Source of the DNA: an uncultured Methylococcaceae bacterium
Lineage (GTDB): Bacteria > Pseudomonadota > Gammaproteobacteria > Methylococcales > Methylococcaceae
Length of the DNA: 35,447 nt
Assembly: GCA_903911305.1 (NCBI GenBank)
Contig: CAIWDB010000308.1
Location: 1-35,447 of the forward strand
Direction of reading: 5' to 3'
Shown: piece after piece, positions 17,641-25,602 of the stretch
Position numbering within the stretch: the first letter of the stretch is position 1
How the letters are laid out: each line of letters begins with the position of its first letter
Position numbers and translations under genes: made by a program
The notes under the pieces: model-generated
What the model saw: only the letters and a program-made list of their open reading frames with translations
Databases searched by the model: none
What the model was told of the DNA's origin: nothing

Positions 17641-18170
17641 ATGAAGCAAGGTTATCCAACATACAGCAAGGCCGCCCAAAAAGGAGAAGCGGGAATTGAC
17701 CTTGTCTCGCGGATCGTCCACATGGAGCTTGGTTGGTTGTTCAAGAGAAACCATCAGGAACATGATTTTGGTATTGATGCTCAGGTGGATATTATTCTTG
17801 ATGACGGGTCGGTTACGGGCCAAATCGTTGCCATGCAGATAAAAATGGTAAATCTTTCTTTCAAGAAAAGAATCAATGGGGCTATGTTTACCGGGGCGAG
17901 CAGAAGCACTTTAACTATTTAGCTAACTATCCAACACCAGTTCTCATCGTCATATGCCATCCATCATCTCATGATTGTTATTGGGTAGAATTTGATCCAT
18001 CAGTGACATCAAGAGCCGGTGAAAATTGGAAAATAACAATTCCATTCAATAATATCCTATCACAATCAAAAGAGAATATTTTGGATCTATTACCCCTTCC
18101 TGCTGATTATCTTTCTGAAATAGAAAGCTACTGGGCAATAAATGATTTAATTATAAGCCATCAGCATTAA
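17641..18170 (+). pseudogene. DUF4365 portion of a frameshifted gene
   Basis: The ATG at 17641 opens a DUF4365 domain (nuclease-like family, often near mobile or defence genes): GEAGIDLVSRIVHMELGWLF, then DFGIDAQVDIILDD. The frame stays open to 17922 but loses family similarity after QIK. A different frame (-1) takes over: SFFQEKNQWGYVYRGEQKHF, then YPTPVLIVICHPSS and YWVEFDPS, ending at TAA 18168-18170. Adding one A to the five-A run at 17841-17845 restores the consensus-like QIKNGKSFF, so a single-base loss in the A run is the simplest cause. Restored length of this part is about 176 residues. It precedes the DUF1817 portion, to which it was probably fused. Confidence 0.75.
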
Positions 18171-18205
18171 TTCATTTTATAATTGACAGGAAGGATGTCA
18201 AGGCG

Positions 18206-18661
18206 TTGTATGTTGATGAGCCACGTCAGTTCTTTGATAGGATTCGGAGCACAAGAGAGCTTGCTTCTCACTGTCAAGGAAAGGTAGAACTCAGCTTCCA
18301 TGGTTACAACGATGACTCACGTGAGTTGTATGAGATCAATGAGGTGCGACGTTATGTACCCATACTCGTCTCTGTACTACCCGAATTGTTTTTCTTCATT
18401 TACACAGGAGAGGATTCTCATTCACTTAAAATTCTTGCCCTGTGCCTCACAGAGGTTAATATACTGTCCAAGTTACCTAAAACGCATTGTCAGATTCATG
18501 TTAATTTCTCTACGGACAAGATTGCAGAGTTTCTGGAAACTCATTTCTTGGGCCTCAATGAAATGACCGAGTGGCTTTCAATGCCTCTAGAGGAGAACAA
18601 AAGGATTTCTTATGAGGTCGCGAATGCTTTGGGGCTGGAGATGCAACCAAATGATACCTAA
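18206..18661 (+). pseudogene. DUF1817-like portion of the same broken gene
   Basis: Open from TTG 18206 (AGGAAGGA about 11 bases upstream) to TAA 18661, 151 residues. YVDEPRQFFDRIRSTREL, VELSFHGYNDDSRELYEI and YVPILVSVLPELFFFIY resemble DUF1817, named for a chloroplast-reduction factor family but also present in bacterial proteins. In-frame codons just upstream read ALIHFIIDRKDVKALYVDEP, continuous with the domain though they lack a normal start. This suggests the segment was once joined to DUF4365: one extra base near 18163-18165 would give ISHQALIHFIID. I recall DUF4365-DUF1817 fusions as an annotated protein type. Whether this piece is translated alone from TTG is unknown. Confidence 0.6.
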
Positions 18662-18970
18662 CAATGCGGTTGGGCGGGAGGGGCGGGGGTCTATGCTTTT
18701 GAATGAACCGGGCGGGCAAACGGCTTTATCGTTTGCCCATGTGGAACGTGGCACGAACTGGCTACGATAAGAAAATATAGAGGTTTGATAATATGGTTTA
18801 CGCCAATTAAGCCCTAACAGAGATTGAATTATTGTTACCAGTATATATTCACGACAATTATAATATGAAACCGCAGAGAAGAACTCCAAACCCGAAACGA
18901 TGCCTCCATAGCTCTTCACAAAACAGCGAGTTCTTAGATCGCATAAAGAATCTTGCTGAACAATTAAGCT
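18662..18970. other. 309-base gap: one hairpin, no convincing gene
   Basis: The left third is GC-rich, including runs such as GGGCGGGAGGGGCGGGGG and the hairpin listed at 18714-18738; the rest is AT-rich. The only small frame noticed is ATG 18865 to TGA 18990 (41 codons), which runs over the start of the next gene by 20 bases. It has no family resemblance and no clear ribosome binding site, so I do not call it. The AT-rich part (about 18780-18870) may carry the promoter of the next gene. Confidence 0.6.
18714..18738. repeat. Perfect 9-bp hairpin in the islet
   Basis: GGGCAAACG (18714-18722) and its exact reverse complement (18730-18738) around a 7-base loop, GCTTTAT. No T-tract follows on either strand. 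Similar GGGCAAA...TTTGCCC hairpins are common dispersed intergenic elements in several gammaproteobacteria (remembered, not searched). Confidence 0.6.
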
Positions 18971-20047
18971 ATGACCTATTTTTCCATTGATTGCGGCGAC
19001 TGGGAATCCGCTTTGCATGAAACACCAGAAATCCGTGAAACCTCGACAAAGCTAAAAATGCATTTGGGTAATGCTGTAATTACAAGGTACGAGGATATTT
19101 GGTCGGACAAAGTGCGTGATAAAGTACGCCTATCCGCTTATCCCTTGGCATTATGGTTTGCATCCTCGTGGTGGCGACTACGTTGGGAATCGCTCCCAAA
19201 AAGTATACCAAGCCATTCTTGGCGCATGTCACACGAATTGGCTGCTGCTGGACATGGCTATTTATGGCCAAAAATGTTATTCGCATCTGATGGCGAAAAC
19301 ATCCAAATTTGGGCTGTTCAATCATCACCTAATCCCAATATGGCTGTCCGTTATCTTTGTGACGCAAGTGATTTAATTACTGGATTGCAGTTTGAACATA
19401 GCATAGATCACTTCATGGATTGTGTAATTGCTAGACTAGATTCGGTTGGGCTTGGAAGGACAAGCCTGTTAGATCTATGGACAGAAATCTGCGCCGAACG
19501 AGAAAATGCTGATATTTCGGACTACCGGCGTTTGGAAGCCATGCTTGGATTTGACCCGGATGAATGCCCAGAAGAATTGCATTTACAGTTTTCCGATCTG
19601 ATTCCAAAAGCTGGTGCAGATGCAGTGGCTGAAATTGCGCCGGTATGTGCTTCTCCTAATCCCCAAAAAATACTAAAAGAAATTACTGAGTTTGCCGCTT
19701 CGCGAGGTTATGAAGGACAGATTGATATTCCCATCAATGTCGAGACCGACAATTCAGCAGCACCTTGGCAGCGCGGCAAAAATTTGGCCCAGCAAATACG
19801 TTCTCAAGCCGGATTGAACGGTGATGCAGTGGATGACAAGGTTCTTTGCAACCTACTTGGCCTGACTAAAGATGCGATAACCGACCAACTTTATTCGAAT
19901 CATCCGCTCGGCATGGCTGTCCGAATTGGAGACCGGGCACGTTCGAAATTCCTCCTTAGCAAACGTCACAGGACAGGAAGACGCTTTGAATTGGCCCGTT
20001 TGCTATGCGAGCATTTGGTAGATAAACAAAACAATTATGCATGCTGA
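18971..20047 (+). CDS. Probable ImmA/IrrE-type protein, C-terminally truncated
   Basis: A 358-residue protein. The N-terminal half has Trp-rich LALWFASSWWRLRWESLP, HSWRMSHELAAAGHGYLWP and MAVRYLCDASDLITGLQFEHSIDHF. The C-terminal part has PWQRGKNLAQQIRSQAGL (about 264-281) and ends KFLLSKRHRTGRRFELARLLCEHLVDKQNNYAC. These resemble large proteins annotated as ImmA/IrrE-family metallo-endopeptidases, in which the GRRF-x-LAR-LL segment lies where others have the HExxH helix. Here the protein stops about 15 residues after that segment, with no HExxH and none of the expected remainder. Its last 11 bases overlap the cinA start. I infer a deletion that removed its C-terminus, so it may be non-functional. 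The family call is from memory. Confidence 0.55.
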   Translation: MTYFSIDCGDWESALHETPEIRETSTKLKMHLGNAVITRYEDIWSDKVRDKVRLSAYPLALWFASSWWRLRWESLPKSIPSHSWRMSHELAAAGHGYLWPKMLFASDGENIQIWAVQSSPNPNMAVRYLCDASDLITGLQFEHSIDHFMDCVIARLDSVGLGRTSLLDLWTEICAERENADISDYRRLEAMLGFDPDECPEELHLQFSDLIPKAGADAVAEIAPVCASPNPQKILKEITEFAASRGYEGQIDIPINVETDNSAAPWQRGKNLAQQIRSQAGLNGDAVDDKVLCNLLGLTKDAITDQLYSNHPLGMAVRIGDRARSKFLLSKRHRTGRRFELARLLCEHLVDKQNNYAC

Positions 20048-21203
20048 AATCATCACTATAGGCAGTGAAATTCTGCTCGGCGAAATCATTGATACCAACT
20101 CCAAGACGATTGCAAAAAAATTGCAAACCATCGGGATGCCGCTGTATTACACCTCTACAGTGGGGGATAGTTTGGGCCGGATGGTGAATGTCATCCAGCA
20201 GGGCTTGGCCCGCTCGGATGTCGTCATTACTACCGGAGGCCTAGGCCCAACGGTGGATGATATGACTCGCGATGCCATGGCCTTGGCGACGGGTCATCCA
20301 TTAAAATTCGACGAGAGCTTGCTGTCACAAATTGAAGAGAGGTTTCGGCGTTGGGGTCGGACGATGAGCGACAACAATCGAAAGCAAGCCTATAGGCCAG
20401 AGGGTTCGACGGTAATTGAAAATCCGGTAGGAACAGCCCCTTGCTTCATCGTGGAACTAAACGGGCGAGTGGCGATTTGCCTCCCAGGCGTTCCACGCGA
20501 GATGGAGTATTTGATGGATCATGCCGTGTTGCCATATCTGCGGCAACGTTTCAATCTGTCCGGTATCATCAAAAGCCGGTCATTGAAGGTGTCTGGGGCT
20601 GGGGAAAGCCAGATTGATAGTCGAGTGGGAGATTTGGAGTCGTTGCACAATCCCTCTGTTGGCTTGAATGCCCAATCCGGTGTGGTTGTCATTCGTATTA
20701 CTGCGACAGCAAGCAGTGAAGAGGAAGCGAACGGGCTGATTGAGCCTGTCGAGCACACAGTAAGGGAACGCTTGGGTCATTTGGTTTTCGGTGCTGATTA
20801 CGATACTTTGGAAGGCGTGGTGCTGGCGGAAATTAGCCGAAGGGGGGAAACCTTATCGGTGGTGGAAGTTGGCAGCGGCGGGCGTTTGTCTGGCAAACTA
20901 GCCATGTGTGAACACGGTAAAACCGCTTTCGTGGGTGGTAGTATTGGTTGTGCCCAGCCTTCAATTGATTTAATCGAACTGGCAAGCTTGACCGCAAACC
21001 AAGCCCGGGCCGATTGGGGCTTGGCTTGCGTGGTCATGGAAGAGGGTGGCCAAATTATACTCAATGTCGCTTTATGGCATGAGCATTATCGTGAAAAATG
21101 GCAGCGTGGGTTTGGTGGACACCCATCCCTTGCCCCCGAATGGTCGTCCAACTTGGCCTTGGATGCCTTGAGAATGACGCTAGCGGCAACAGCAGAGAAA
21201 TGA
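20037..21203 (+). CDS. cinA: CinA-like protein (MoaB/Mog-fold domain, degenerate amidase domain)
   Basis: A 388-residue protein. Residues 1-170 form a MoCF/MoaB-type domain: EIITIGSEILLGEIIDTNS at the start, then VVITTGGLGPTVDDMTRDA, and AICLPGVPREMEYLM near 145-159. Related CinA proteins hydrolyse ADP-ribose or related compounds through this domain. A middle region follows. The C-terminal part (about 270-388) lies where CinA has a nicotinamide-mononucleotide amidase, but AESCTGG is replaced by VEVGSGG and the later GxAGP motif is not visible. The deamidase half is therefore probably dead. The start ATG overlaps the tail of the truncated upstream gene by 11 bases, and the last 24 bases overlap the convergent desaturase gene. 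Confidence 0.85.
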   Translation: MHAEIITIGSEILLGEIIDTNSKTIAKKLQTIGMPLYYTSTVGDSLGRMVNVIQQGLARSDVVITTGGLGPTVDDMTRDAMALATGHPLKFDESLLSQIEERFRRWGRTMSDNNRKQAYRPEGSTVIENPVGTAPCFIVELNGRVAICLPGVPREMEYLMDHAVLPYLRQRFNLSGIIKSRSLKVSGAGESQIDSRVGDLESLHNPSVGLNAQSGVVVIRITATASSEEEANGLIEPVEHTVRERLGHLVFGADYDTLEGVVLAEISRRGETLSVVEVGSGGRLSGKLAMCEHGKTAFVGGSIGCAQPSIDLIELASLTANQARADWGLACVVMEEGGQIILNVALWHEHYREKWQRGFGGHPSLAPEWSSNLALDALRMTLAATAEK

Positions 21204-22193
21204 TGGGTAAGCCTTGCTTTTTTTGGCTTTGTTCATACGGTTAGTAATTTCCTTTTCCGCCTCCAGCCAATCAATGTAATCATACCCGGGAGCGAAGCCA
21301 CGAGCCTTAGCCCGGTAATAGGCTGCTTCGGCGATCATTTTCTCAGTCAAAATTGAACTGGTGACGTCAGCCTTTGGTGTTGGCAGCCAACTAGCGCTCA
21401 AACCATACCTAAGCAATTCAATGACCCCAAGTCCTGGGACGGATTCAACACCGATTTTCTCAGGTTCCTTTTCGGTAAAGCTGTCGAACAACCTGTCCCA
21501 TATGGAAAACACGGCCCCATAGTTATTGTCGTGCTCTTTCCGCAACGTCGAGTGGTGGGCTCGGTGCAGATACGGGACCACGAGCAGCTTTGCTAACCAA
21601 CGTTCACCTGAGAATCGAATGTTGGCATGGTGGAACATCACCATTAGGGTGATGAATGCTTCGTTGGCTAACACAGCTGACGATTCCACCCCCATGGCCA
21701 TGATGAAAATGGCTTTGACCATCGCGGTCAAAACCACTTCGACAAAATGTAAGCGGAAAGCCGTACTCACATTCATCGTAGGGTCACTATGATGGACTTT
21801 ATGGAACATCCACAAGCTATCGTGACTGTGGTTAAGCCTGTGCCAAAGGTATAAGGTGAAGTCAAACGACAAAAATGTTAGCACTCCCTTAAGCACAGGG
21901 TCTTTCATCCCGTGCAGTAGGCCCCAGTGCCCAAAATTCTCAGCCACCAGAAACAAGGCCGAAACCGACATCAGCGACATCAACGTGTCGTTCATTAAAA
22001 AGGTGCCAAGGTTGGTCAGATAGGATTGACGGGTTTGTTTGTGTGGGTTGTTTCGATAGCCGCCCAGAGCCTCTAATGCAAACAATAAGGCGAAAACCAA
22101 CAAAATGGCTAAACTGCGAAAATCAGAGGCGTTTAGCCCCTGCCAAGCCGTGTCTACGATGGATGCAAGCGTTGTAAGTGTCAAGTTCAACAT
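21180..22193 (-). CDS. Sterol desaturase / fatty acid hydroxylase family membrane protein
   Basis: A 337-residue integral membrane di-iron enzyme of the fatty-acid-hydroxylase superfamily. Histidine boxes: HRLNH at 118-122, HKVHH at 131-135, HHANI from 188 and HRAHH at 210-214. Hydrophobic helices lie at about 28-44, 62-85 and 104-116. It should insert oxygen or a double bond into a lipid, but the substrate cannot be told. The ribosome binding site AGGAGG is 8 bases before the ATG on the minus strand, the strongest in the window. The 217 bases between this gene and recD (22194-22410) are very AT-rich and hold no gene; the desaturase promoter should lie there. It is convergent with and overlaps cinA by 24 bases. 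Confidence 0.9.
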   Translation of the reverse strand: MLNLTLTTLASIVDTAWQGLNASDFRSLAILLVFALLFALEALGGYRNNPHKQTRQSYLTNLGTFLMNDTLMSLMSVSALFLVAENFGHWGLLHGMKDPVLKGVLTFLSFDFTLYLWHRLNHSHDSLWMFHKVHHSDPTMNVSTAFRLHFVEVVLTAMVKAIFIMAMGVESSAVLANEAFITLMVMFHHANIRFSGERWLAKLLVVPYLHRAHHSTLRKEHDNNYGAVFSIWDRLFDSFTEKEPEKIGVESVPGLGVIELLRYGLSASWLPTPKADVTSSILTEKMIAEAAYYRAKARGFAPGYDYIDWLEAEKEITNRMNKAKKSKAYPSFLCCCR

Positions 22194-22410
22194 GGATATA
22201 TCCTCCTATTCGAGCAATAACTTCCGTCTTTCGGTGTTTACCTTTCAATATATATAGCTATGACCCTAGGTTTCAACGAAAATTCTTTAGTTGATATGTT
22301 TCATAATAATAAACAATAAAACATAAATATAGATATTGTGACAATAAATGATACATATAAAATCGGTCAGTTGAATGGGACAAGCCTCATTCATCAATGG
22401 TTTTGTGATT

Positions 22411-24246
22411 CTAAGTCGCACCCCACAGTCTTCCTCTCAAGCCTGATATATGCTCTGGTTCCTTGTTGATGGCGGCGGTTAAAACCTCTTGCCCACCCCA
22501 AATTTCTATCCGATGTCTTGCTCGGGTGACAGCGGTGTACACCAATGGGCGGTTCATGACGGGAGAGACGGTTTCGGGCAGTAAAAATAAAGCCTGATCG
22601 AACTCAGAGCCTTGGCTTTTATGGACGGTCATGGCGTAAGCAAGCGCATAGTCGGGTAGACGGGCAGGGGCGATAGTACGCAATTTTCCTTCTGAGTCCT
22701 CGAAGCATATGCGCAACTCCCCATTCAATCTCAAGCAGATGCCAATATCTCCGTTGAACAATCTCATGCCATAATCATTACGAGTCACCATCACGGGCCT
22801 GCCTGGGAACCAACGCTCGTATCTTGGGGTGCGCAGTCGCTCCCGCAGCAAGGTTTCGAACATCTGATTGATTGATGATGCGCCCTTTGAACCTTCATGG
22901 TGCGCGACTAGCACGCGAAAGCGGTTGAATGCCGCTAGCACATCCACTCCATTTGACCCATCGACAACCCTATCCAAAAACTCTCGGTAGCCCTGCTCCA
23001 TCCTCCCCAACAAATCTATTTCGTCAAATTGAGAACGCCAGCCGATGTCATTGAAGCTCTCATTCGTCAATAATCCGATTACTGACTGAGTTCCATTAGG
23101 CTGGTTGATTCGCCTTGACAATTCACCAATTCCACTGTCATTGATAAAGCGGTGGCTATGGTGAAGAAGGGCGATGCAATCGCGCAGAGGGGGGGGGGAG
23201 GCATCGTTTGTTTCCATCTCCACATCGGTGACTTGGTTCAATAAAGCACTGAATGAATGAGAATATCCTTTATCGATGCAGATGTCTCCAAAGACTGAAC
23301 CCGCCTCGACGGCGGCAAGCTGATCCTTGTCGCCCAATAGGATCAACCTTGACTTGGCCGGTAGTGCATCCACCAATTTAGCCATAAGCGCTAAATCTAT
23401 CATTGACGCCTCATCCACTACCACAACATCTACTGAAAGTGGGTTGTCGCGGTTATGTTTGAAATTTACTGAATCGGGCTTGCTGCCCAATAATCTATGC
23501 AAAGTGGAGGTGGCTTCCGGTATTGACCTGATAATTTCAGCAGGCATATCCAACTGTAGCTTTTGTTTGCGAATGGCATCCTGCATTCTGGCGGCGGCCT
23601 TGCCGGTGGGAGCCGCCAATGCAATGTGTAACGAACCTTGGGACTGGGATTGTAAAGCGGCAAGGATGCGAACAACCGTGGAGGTCTTGCCCGTCCCCGG
23701 ACCGCCTGAGATGACACAGAACCGGCGCAATACGGCAATCGCAGCAGCAATCTTCTGCCAGTCAGCTTGTTTCAGAGTGACATTATGGGCGAACAAACGA
23801 TTCAAATCGGCTGTTAAGCGTTCCAAGTCAATTTTCGGGCAAACTTGATCAGCCCTATGCGACAGATGGTCTGCCAAATGTTTCTCATAGCGCCAATAAC
23901 GCGCAAGATAAAGATGTGTCCCTTCAATTATCAGCGGTTTGAATTCGTTAGGGCCGCCTACGATCGCACTGGAGAATAGCGCTCCCTTCCATGCAGAAAC
24001 AGTCGGCAGGCGTAAACCAGGTTCTATTTCCCTTTCTGCCCATCGTTGCAAATCGAGGCAGACATGGCCTTCACCTAATGCATGACTTACCAAGTATGCA
24101 GCCCATTCCACAGAGACATCCATGGTAGGGTCGAAGCGGCGCAAACAGGCGGCAAACTGACGGTCGAGAGGGGTGTCGGAAATCAACATGCGATAAACCC
24201 ATTGATGAAAATGATGTGCTATGGTAGAAATGCTGGATAATGACAA
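22411..24246 (-). CDS. recD: Exodeoxyribonuclease V subunit alpha RecD
   Basis: A 611-residue SF1B helicase subunit of RecBCD, moving 5'-3' on DNA during double-strand-break processing. Motif I is FCVISGGPGTGKTST (Walker A 181-189), followed by VVVDEASMIDLALM, LILLGDKDQLAAVEAGSVFGD, and late YAMTVHKSQGSEFDQALF with VYTAVTRARHRIEIWG near the C-terminus. The helix ISTIAHHFHQWVYRMLISDTPLDRQFA matches the N-terminal region of E. coli RecD, so the TTG at 24246 is favoured; the next ATG (24189) would cut this helix and has no ribosome binding site. recB and recC, usually next to recD, are not in the window. The C10 tract at 23189-23198 encodes part of SPPPL (about residues 350-354). Confidence 0.92.
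   Translation of the reverse strand: MSLSSISTIAHHFHQWVYRMLISDTPLDRQFAACLRRFDPTMDVSVEWAAYLVSHALGEGHVCLDLQRWAEREIEPGLRLPTVSAWKGALFSSAIVGGPNEFKPLIIEGTHLYLARYWRYEKHLADHLSHRADQVCPKIDLERLTADLNRLFAHNVTLKQADWQKIAAAIAVLRRFCVISGGPGTGKTSTVVRILAALQSQSQGSLHIALAAPTGKAAARMQDAIRKQKLQLDMPAEIIRSIPEATSTLHRLLGSKPDSVNFKHNRDNPLSVDVVVVDEASMIDLALMAKLVDALPAKSRLILLGDKDQLAAVEAGSVFGDICIDKGYSHSFSALLNQVTDVEMETNDASPPPLRDCIALLHHSHRFINDSGIGELSRRINQPNGTQSVIGLLTNESFNDIGWRSQFDEIDLLGRMEQGYREFLDRVVDGSNGVDVLAAFNRFRVLVAHHEGSKGASSINQMFETLLRERLRTPRYERWFPGRPVMVTRNDYGMRLFNGDIGICLRLNGELRICFEDSEGKLRTIAPARLPDYALAYAMTVHKSQGSEFDQALFLLPETVSPVMNRPLVYTAVTRARHRIEIWGGQEVLTAAINKEPEHISGLRGRLWGAT
23189..23198 (-). repeat. Ten-base homopolymer tract (C10 in recD coding strand)
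   Basis: A run of ten G on the plus strand, i.e. C10 in the recD reading strand, in codons TCC-CCC-CCC-CCT. It is the longest mononucleotide run I noticed in any coding region here; runs of seven G occur in ftsH, tyrA and near 25306. Gain or loss of one base would frameshift recD. Confidence 0.9.
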
Positions 24247-24272
24247 GCTTTATCAAGCCAGTACATACTATT

Positions 24273-24758
24273 ATGAGCGCAGATATTTATTCTTTCAAAA
24301 CTAGAACATTGGACGGTAAGGAATTGGATTTCTCTCAATTCGAAGGCAAGCTTCTGCTAATTGTCAATACTGCAAGCCAATGCGGGTTCACCTCGCAATA
24401 TGCAGGGCTGGAGCGGCTTTATCGCGATTATCGGGAAAAAGGGCTGGTTGTGGTGGGTTTCCCCTGTAACCAGTTTGGCGCACAAGAACCGGGAGATGCA
24501 AGCCAAATTGGCGCATTTTGCCAACAAAATTACGGAGTGAGCTTCCCCATGTCGGAAAAGGTGGAAGTGAATGGGGCTGGCGCACATCCTCTGTTTGCCT
24601 ATTTGACTAAGACTTTGCCCGGTTTCCTTGGAACCCAAGCCATTAAGTGGAATTTCACCAAATTTCTGATCAACCAAGAGGGGATGCCCGTTCGTCGATT
24701 TGGCTCCACCGATAAGCCCGAAACAATTGAAAAGGTGATAAAAAGTCTACTTGGCTGA
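24273..24758 (+). CDS. Glutathione peroxidase family protein (thioredoxin/glutathione-dependent)
   Basis: A 161-residue thioredoxin-fold peroxidase. The ATG at 24273 gives the usual start MSADIYSFKTRTLDG; an upstream in-frame ATG (24240) would add 11 residues overlapping the recD start. Catalytic motif NTASQCGFTSQYAGLE at 32-47 has Cys37, not selenocysteine. GFPCNQFGAQEPG at 62-74 supplies Gln and a resolving-type Cys, and WNFTKFL further on completes the site. It reduces hydrogen peroxide or organic peroxides; bacterial Cys types often use thioredoxin. It diverges from recD and converges on a small lipoprotein gene with 12 bases of overlap. Confidence 0.94.
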   Translation: MSADIYSFKTRTLDGKELDFSQFEGKLLLIVNTASQCGFTSQYAGLERLYRDYREKGLVVVGFPCNQFGAQEPGDASQIGAFCQQNYGVSFPMSEKVEVNGAGAHPLFAYLTKTLPGFLGTQAIKWNFTKFLINQEGMPVRRFGSTDKPETIEKVIKSLLG

Positions 24759-25082
24759 TCTGCCGTGATCTGCGGCGGGTGCCCATGTTTTGATGCTAGT
24801 GGAAACGGGCCAAAGTATCGTTTCAAATGCGGCAGTGAATGGTAGCACTGCACCTGCCACGATGCGTTCGGTCATGGATGGCGGCAATCTCATATCGAAG
24901 TCCTTGGCTAGGGTTTGATCCTCGCCCGTCACCAACGCATACTGGAGGCGTGTGTCATGAAAAGCAAGCGGACGCTCATTTGCGTTAGCCGAAGGTACAT
25001 TGTAAGAAGACATTTCTGCGCAACCAATCAGCAAAATGGCGGGTGCAAGCATAGCAACAATAGTATTTTTCGAGGTTTTCAT
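24747..25082 (-). CDS. Small lipoprotein of unknown function
   Basis: A 111-residue protein. The ATG at 25082 starts a signal MKTSKNTIVAMLAPAILLIGC with lipobox LIGC (Cys21). A longer frame to 25142 would add 20 unsupported residues. The mature part contains RLPPSMTERIVAGAVLPFTAAFETILWPVSTSIK, hydrophobic enough for a membrane-associated helix. No motif I recognise. It is convergent with the peroxidase gene (12 bases overlap) and 70 bases downstream of the 149-residue gene on the same strand, so it could be read through from that operon. Confidence 0.65.
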   Translation of the reverse strand: MKTSKNTIVAMLAPAILLIGCAEMSSYNVPSANANERPLAFHDTRLQYALVTGEDQTLAKDFDMRLPPSMTERIVAGAVLPFTAAFETILWPVSTSIKTWAPAADHGRSAK

Positions 25083-25152
25083 GCCTATTATTCTTCGAGT
25101 CTTGGAAGGTGCGAACTTCCACCGGGCTATTAAACAAGGCAAGGATTGGCGA

Positions 25153-25602
25153 TTATATTAAACCAAGCGTTAAACCAATGACTAACAAAATGACCGAAAC
25201 CAACAAAAATTTGAGGGTGTAATCCGCAATAGTCTTTAAAAGGTTGTCACGTAGGGCAACAAATCGGGCAAGTGTGTCAAAATCTTTACTTTCCAATTCT
25301 ATGAGGGGGGGTGTTCCATCAGGAGCATGGAATGCTATATTGGATGCGAGCCGACCATGTATGAAGTTTTCAAGTCGCTCGTGGGCTTGCCCACATCGAA
25401 AAGCATACTCCATCTGTTCTTGTATGTCCGTATGTATTCTAGCTGGTTCCTTGACAAGTTTTTGCAACATATCCTTTAAATCATCCGGTAAATCGCCGTT
25501 GCCAAGAAAGTTTAGCTTTTCCTCCAAAGTGTCACCTTTAACGGGCATGCCTTCCCCTAGAAGTGTTTCTAATTTCTCTATCAATCGGCTAGTGTCTGTC
25601 AT
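25153..25602 (-). CDS. 149-residue protein with C-terminal membrane helix
   Basis: The ATG at 25602 overlaps the lapB stop (ATGA), so it is translationally coupled to lapB. A longer frame upstream would only be a shadow of lapB. The protein is helical and charged up to about residue 128, followed by a strongly hydrophobic tail, FLLVSVILLVIGLTLGLI, predicted as a single C-terminal transmembrane anchor. No signal peptide, so the bulk would face the cytoplasm. I do not know the family. The position after lapB makes an envelope role possible, but that is inference only. Confidence 0.7.
   Translation of the reverse strand: MTDTSRLIEKLETLLGEGMPVKGDTLEEKLNFLGNGDLPDDLKDMLQKLVKEPARIHTDIQEQMEYAFRCGQAHERLENFIHGRLASNIAFHAPDGTPPLIELESKDFDTLARFVALRDNLLKTIADYTLKFLLVSVILLVIGLTLGLI

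Noticed and set aside
18865-18990. 41-codon frame before the ImmA/IrrE-like gene
   Set aside because: No family resemblance, no ribosome binding site, overlaps the next start by 20 bases.
23327-23848. 173-codon plus-strand frame opposite recD
   Set aside because: Antisense shadow of the RecD ATPase region.
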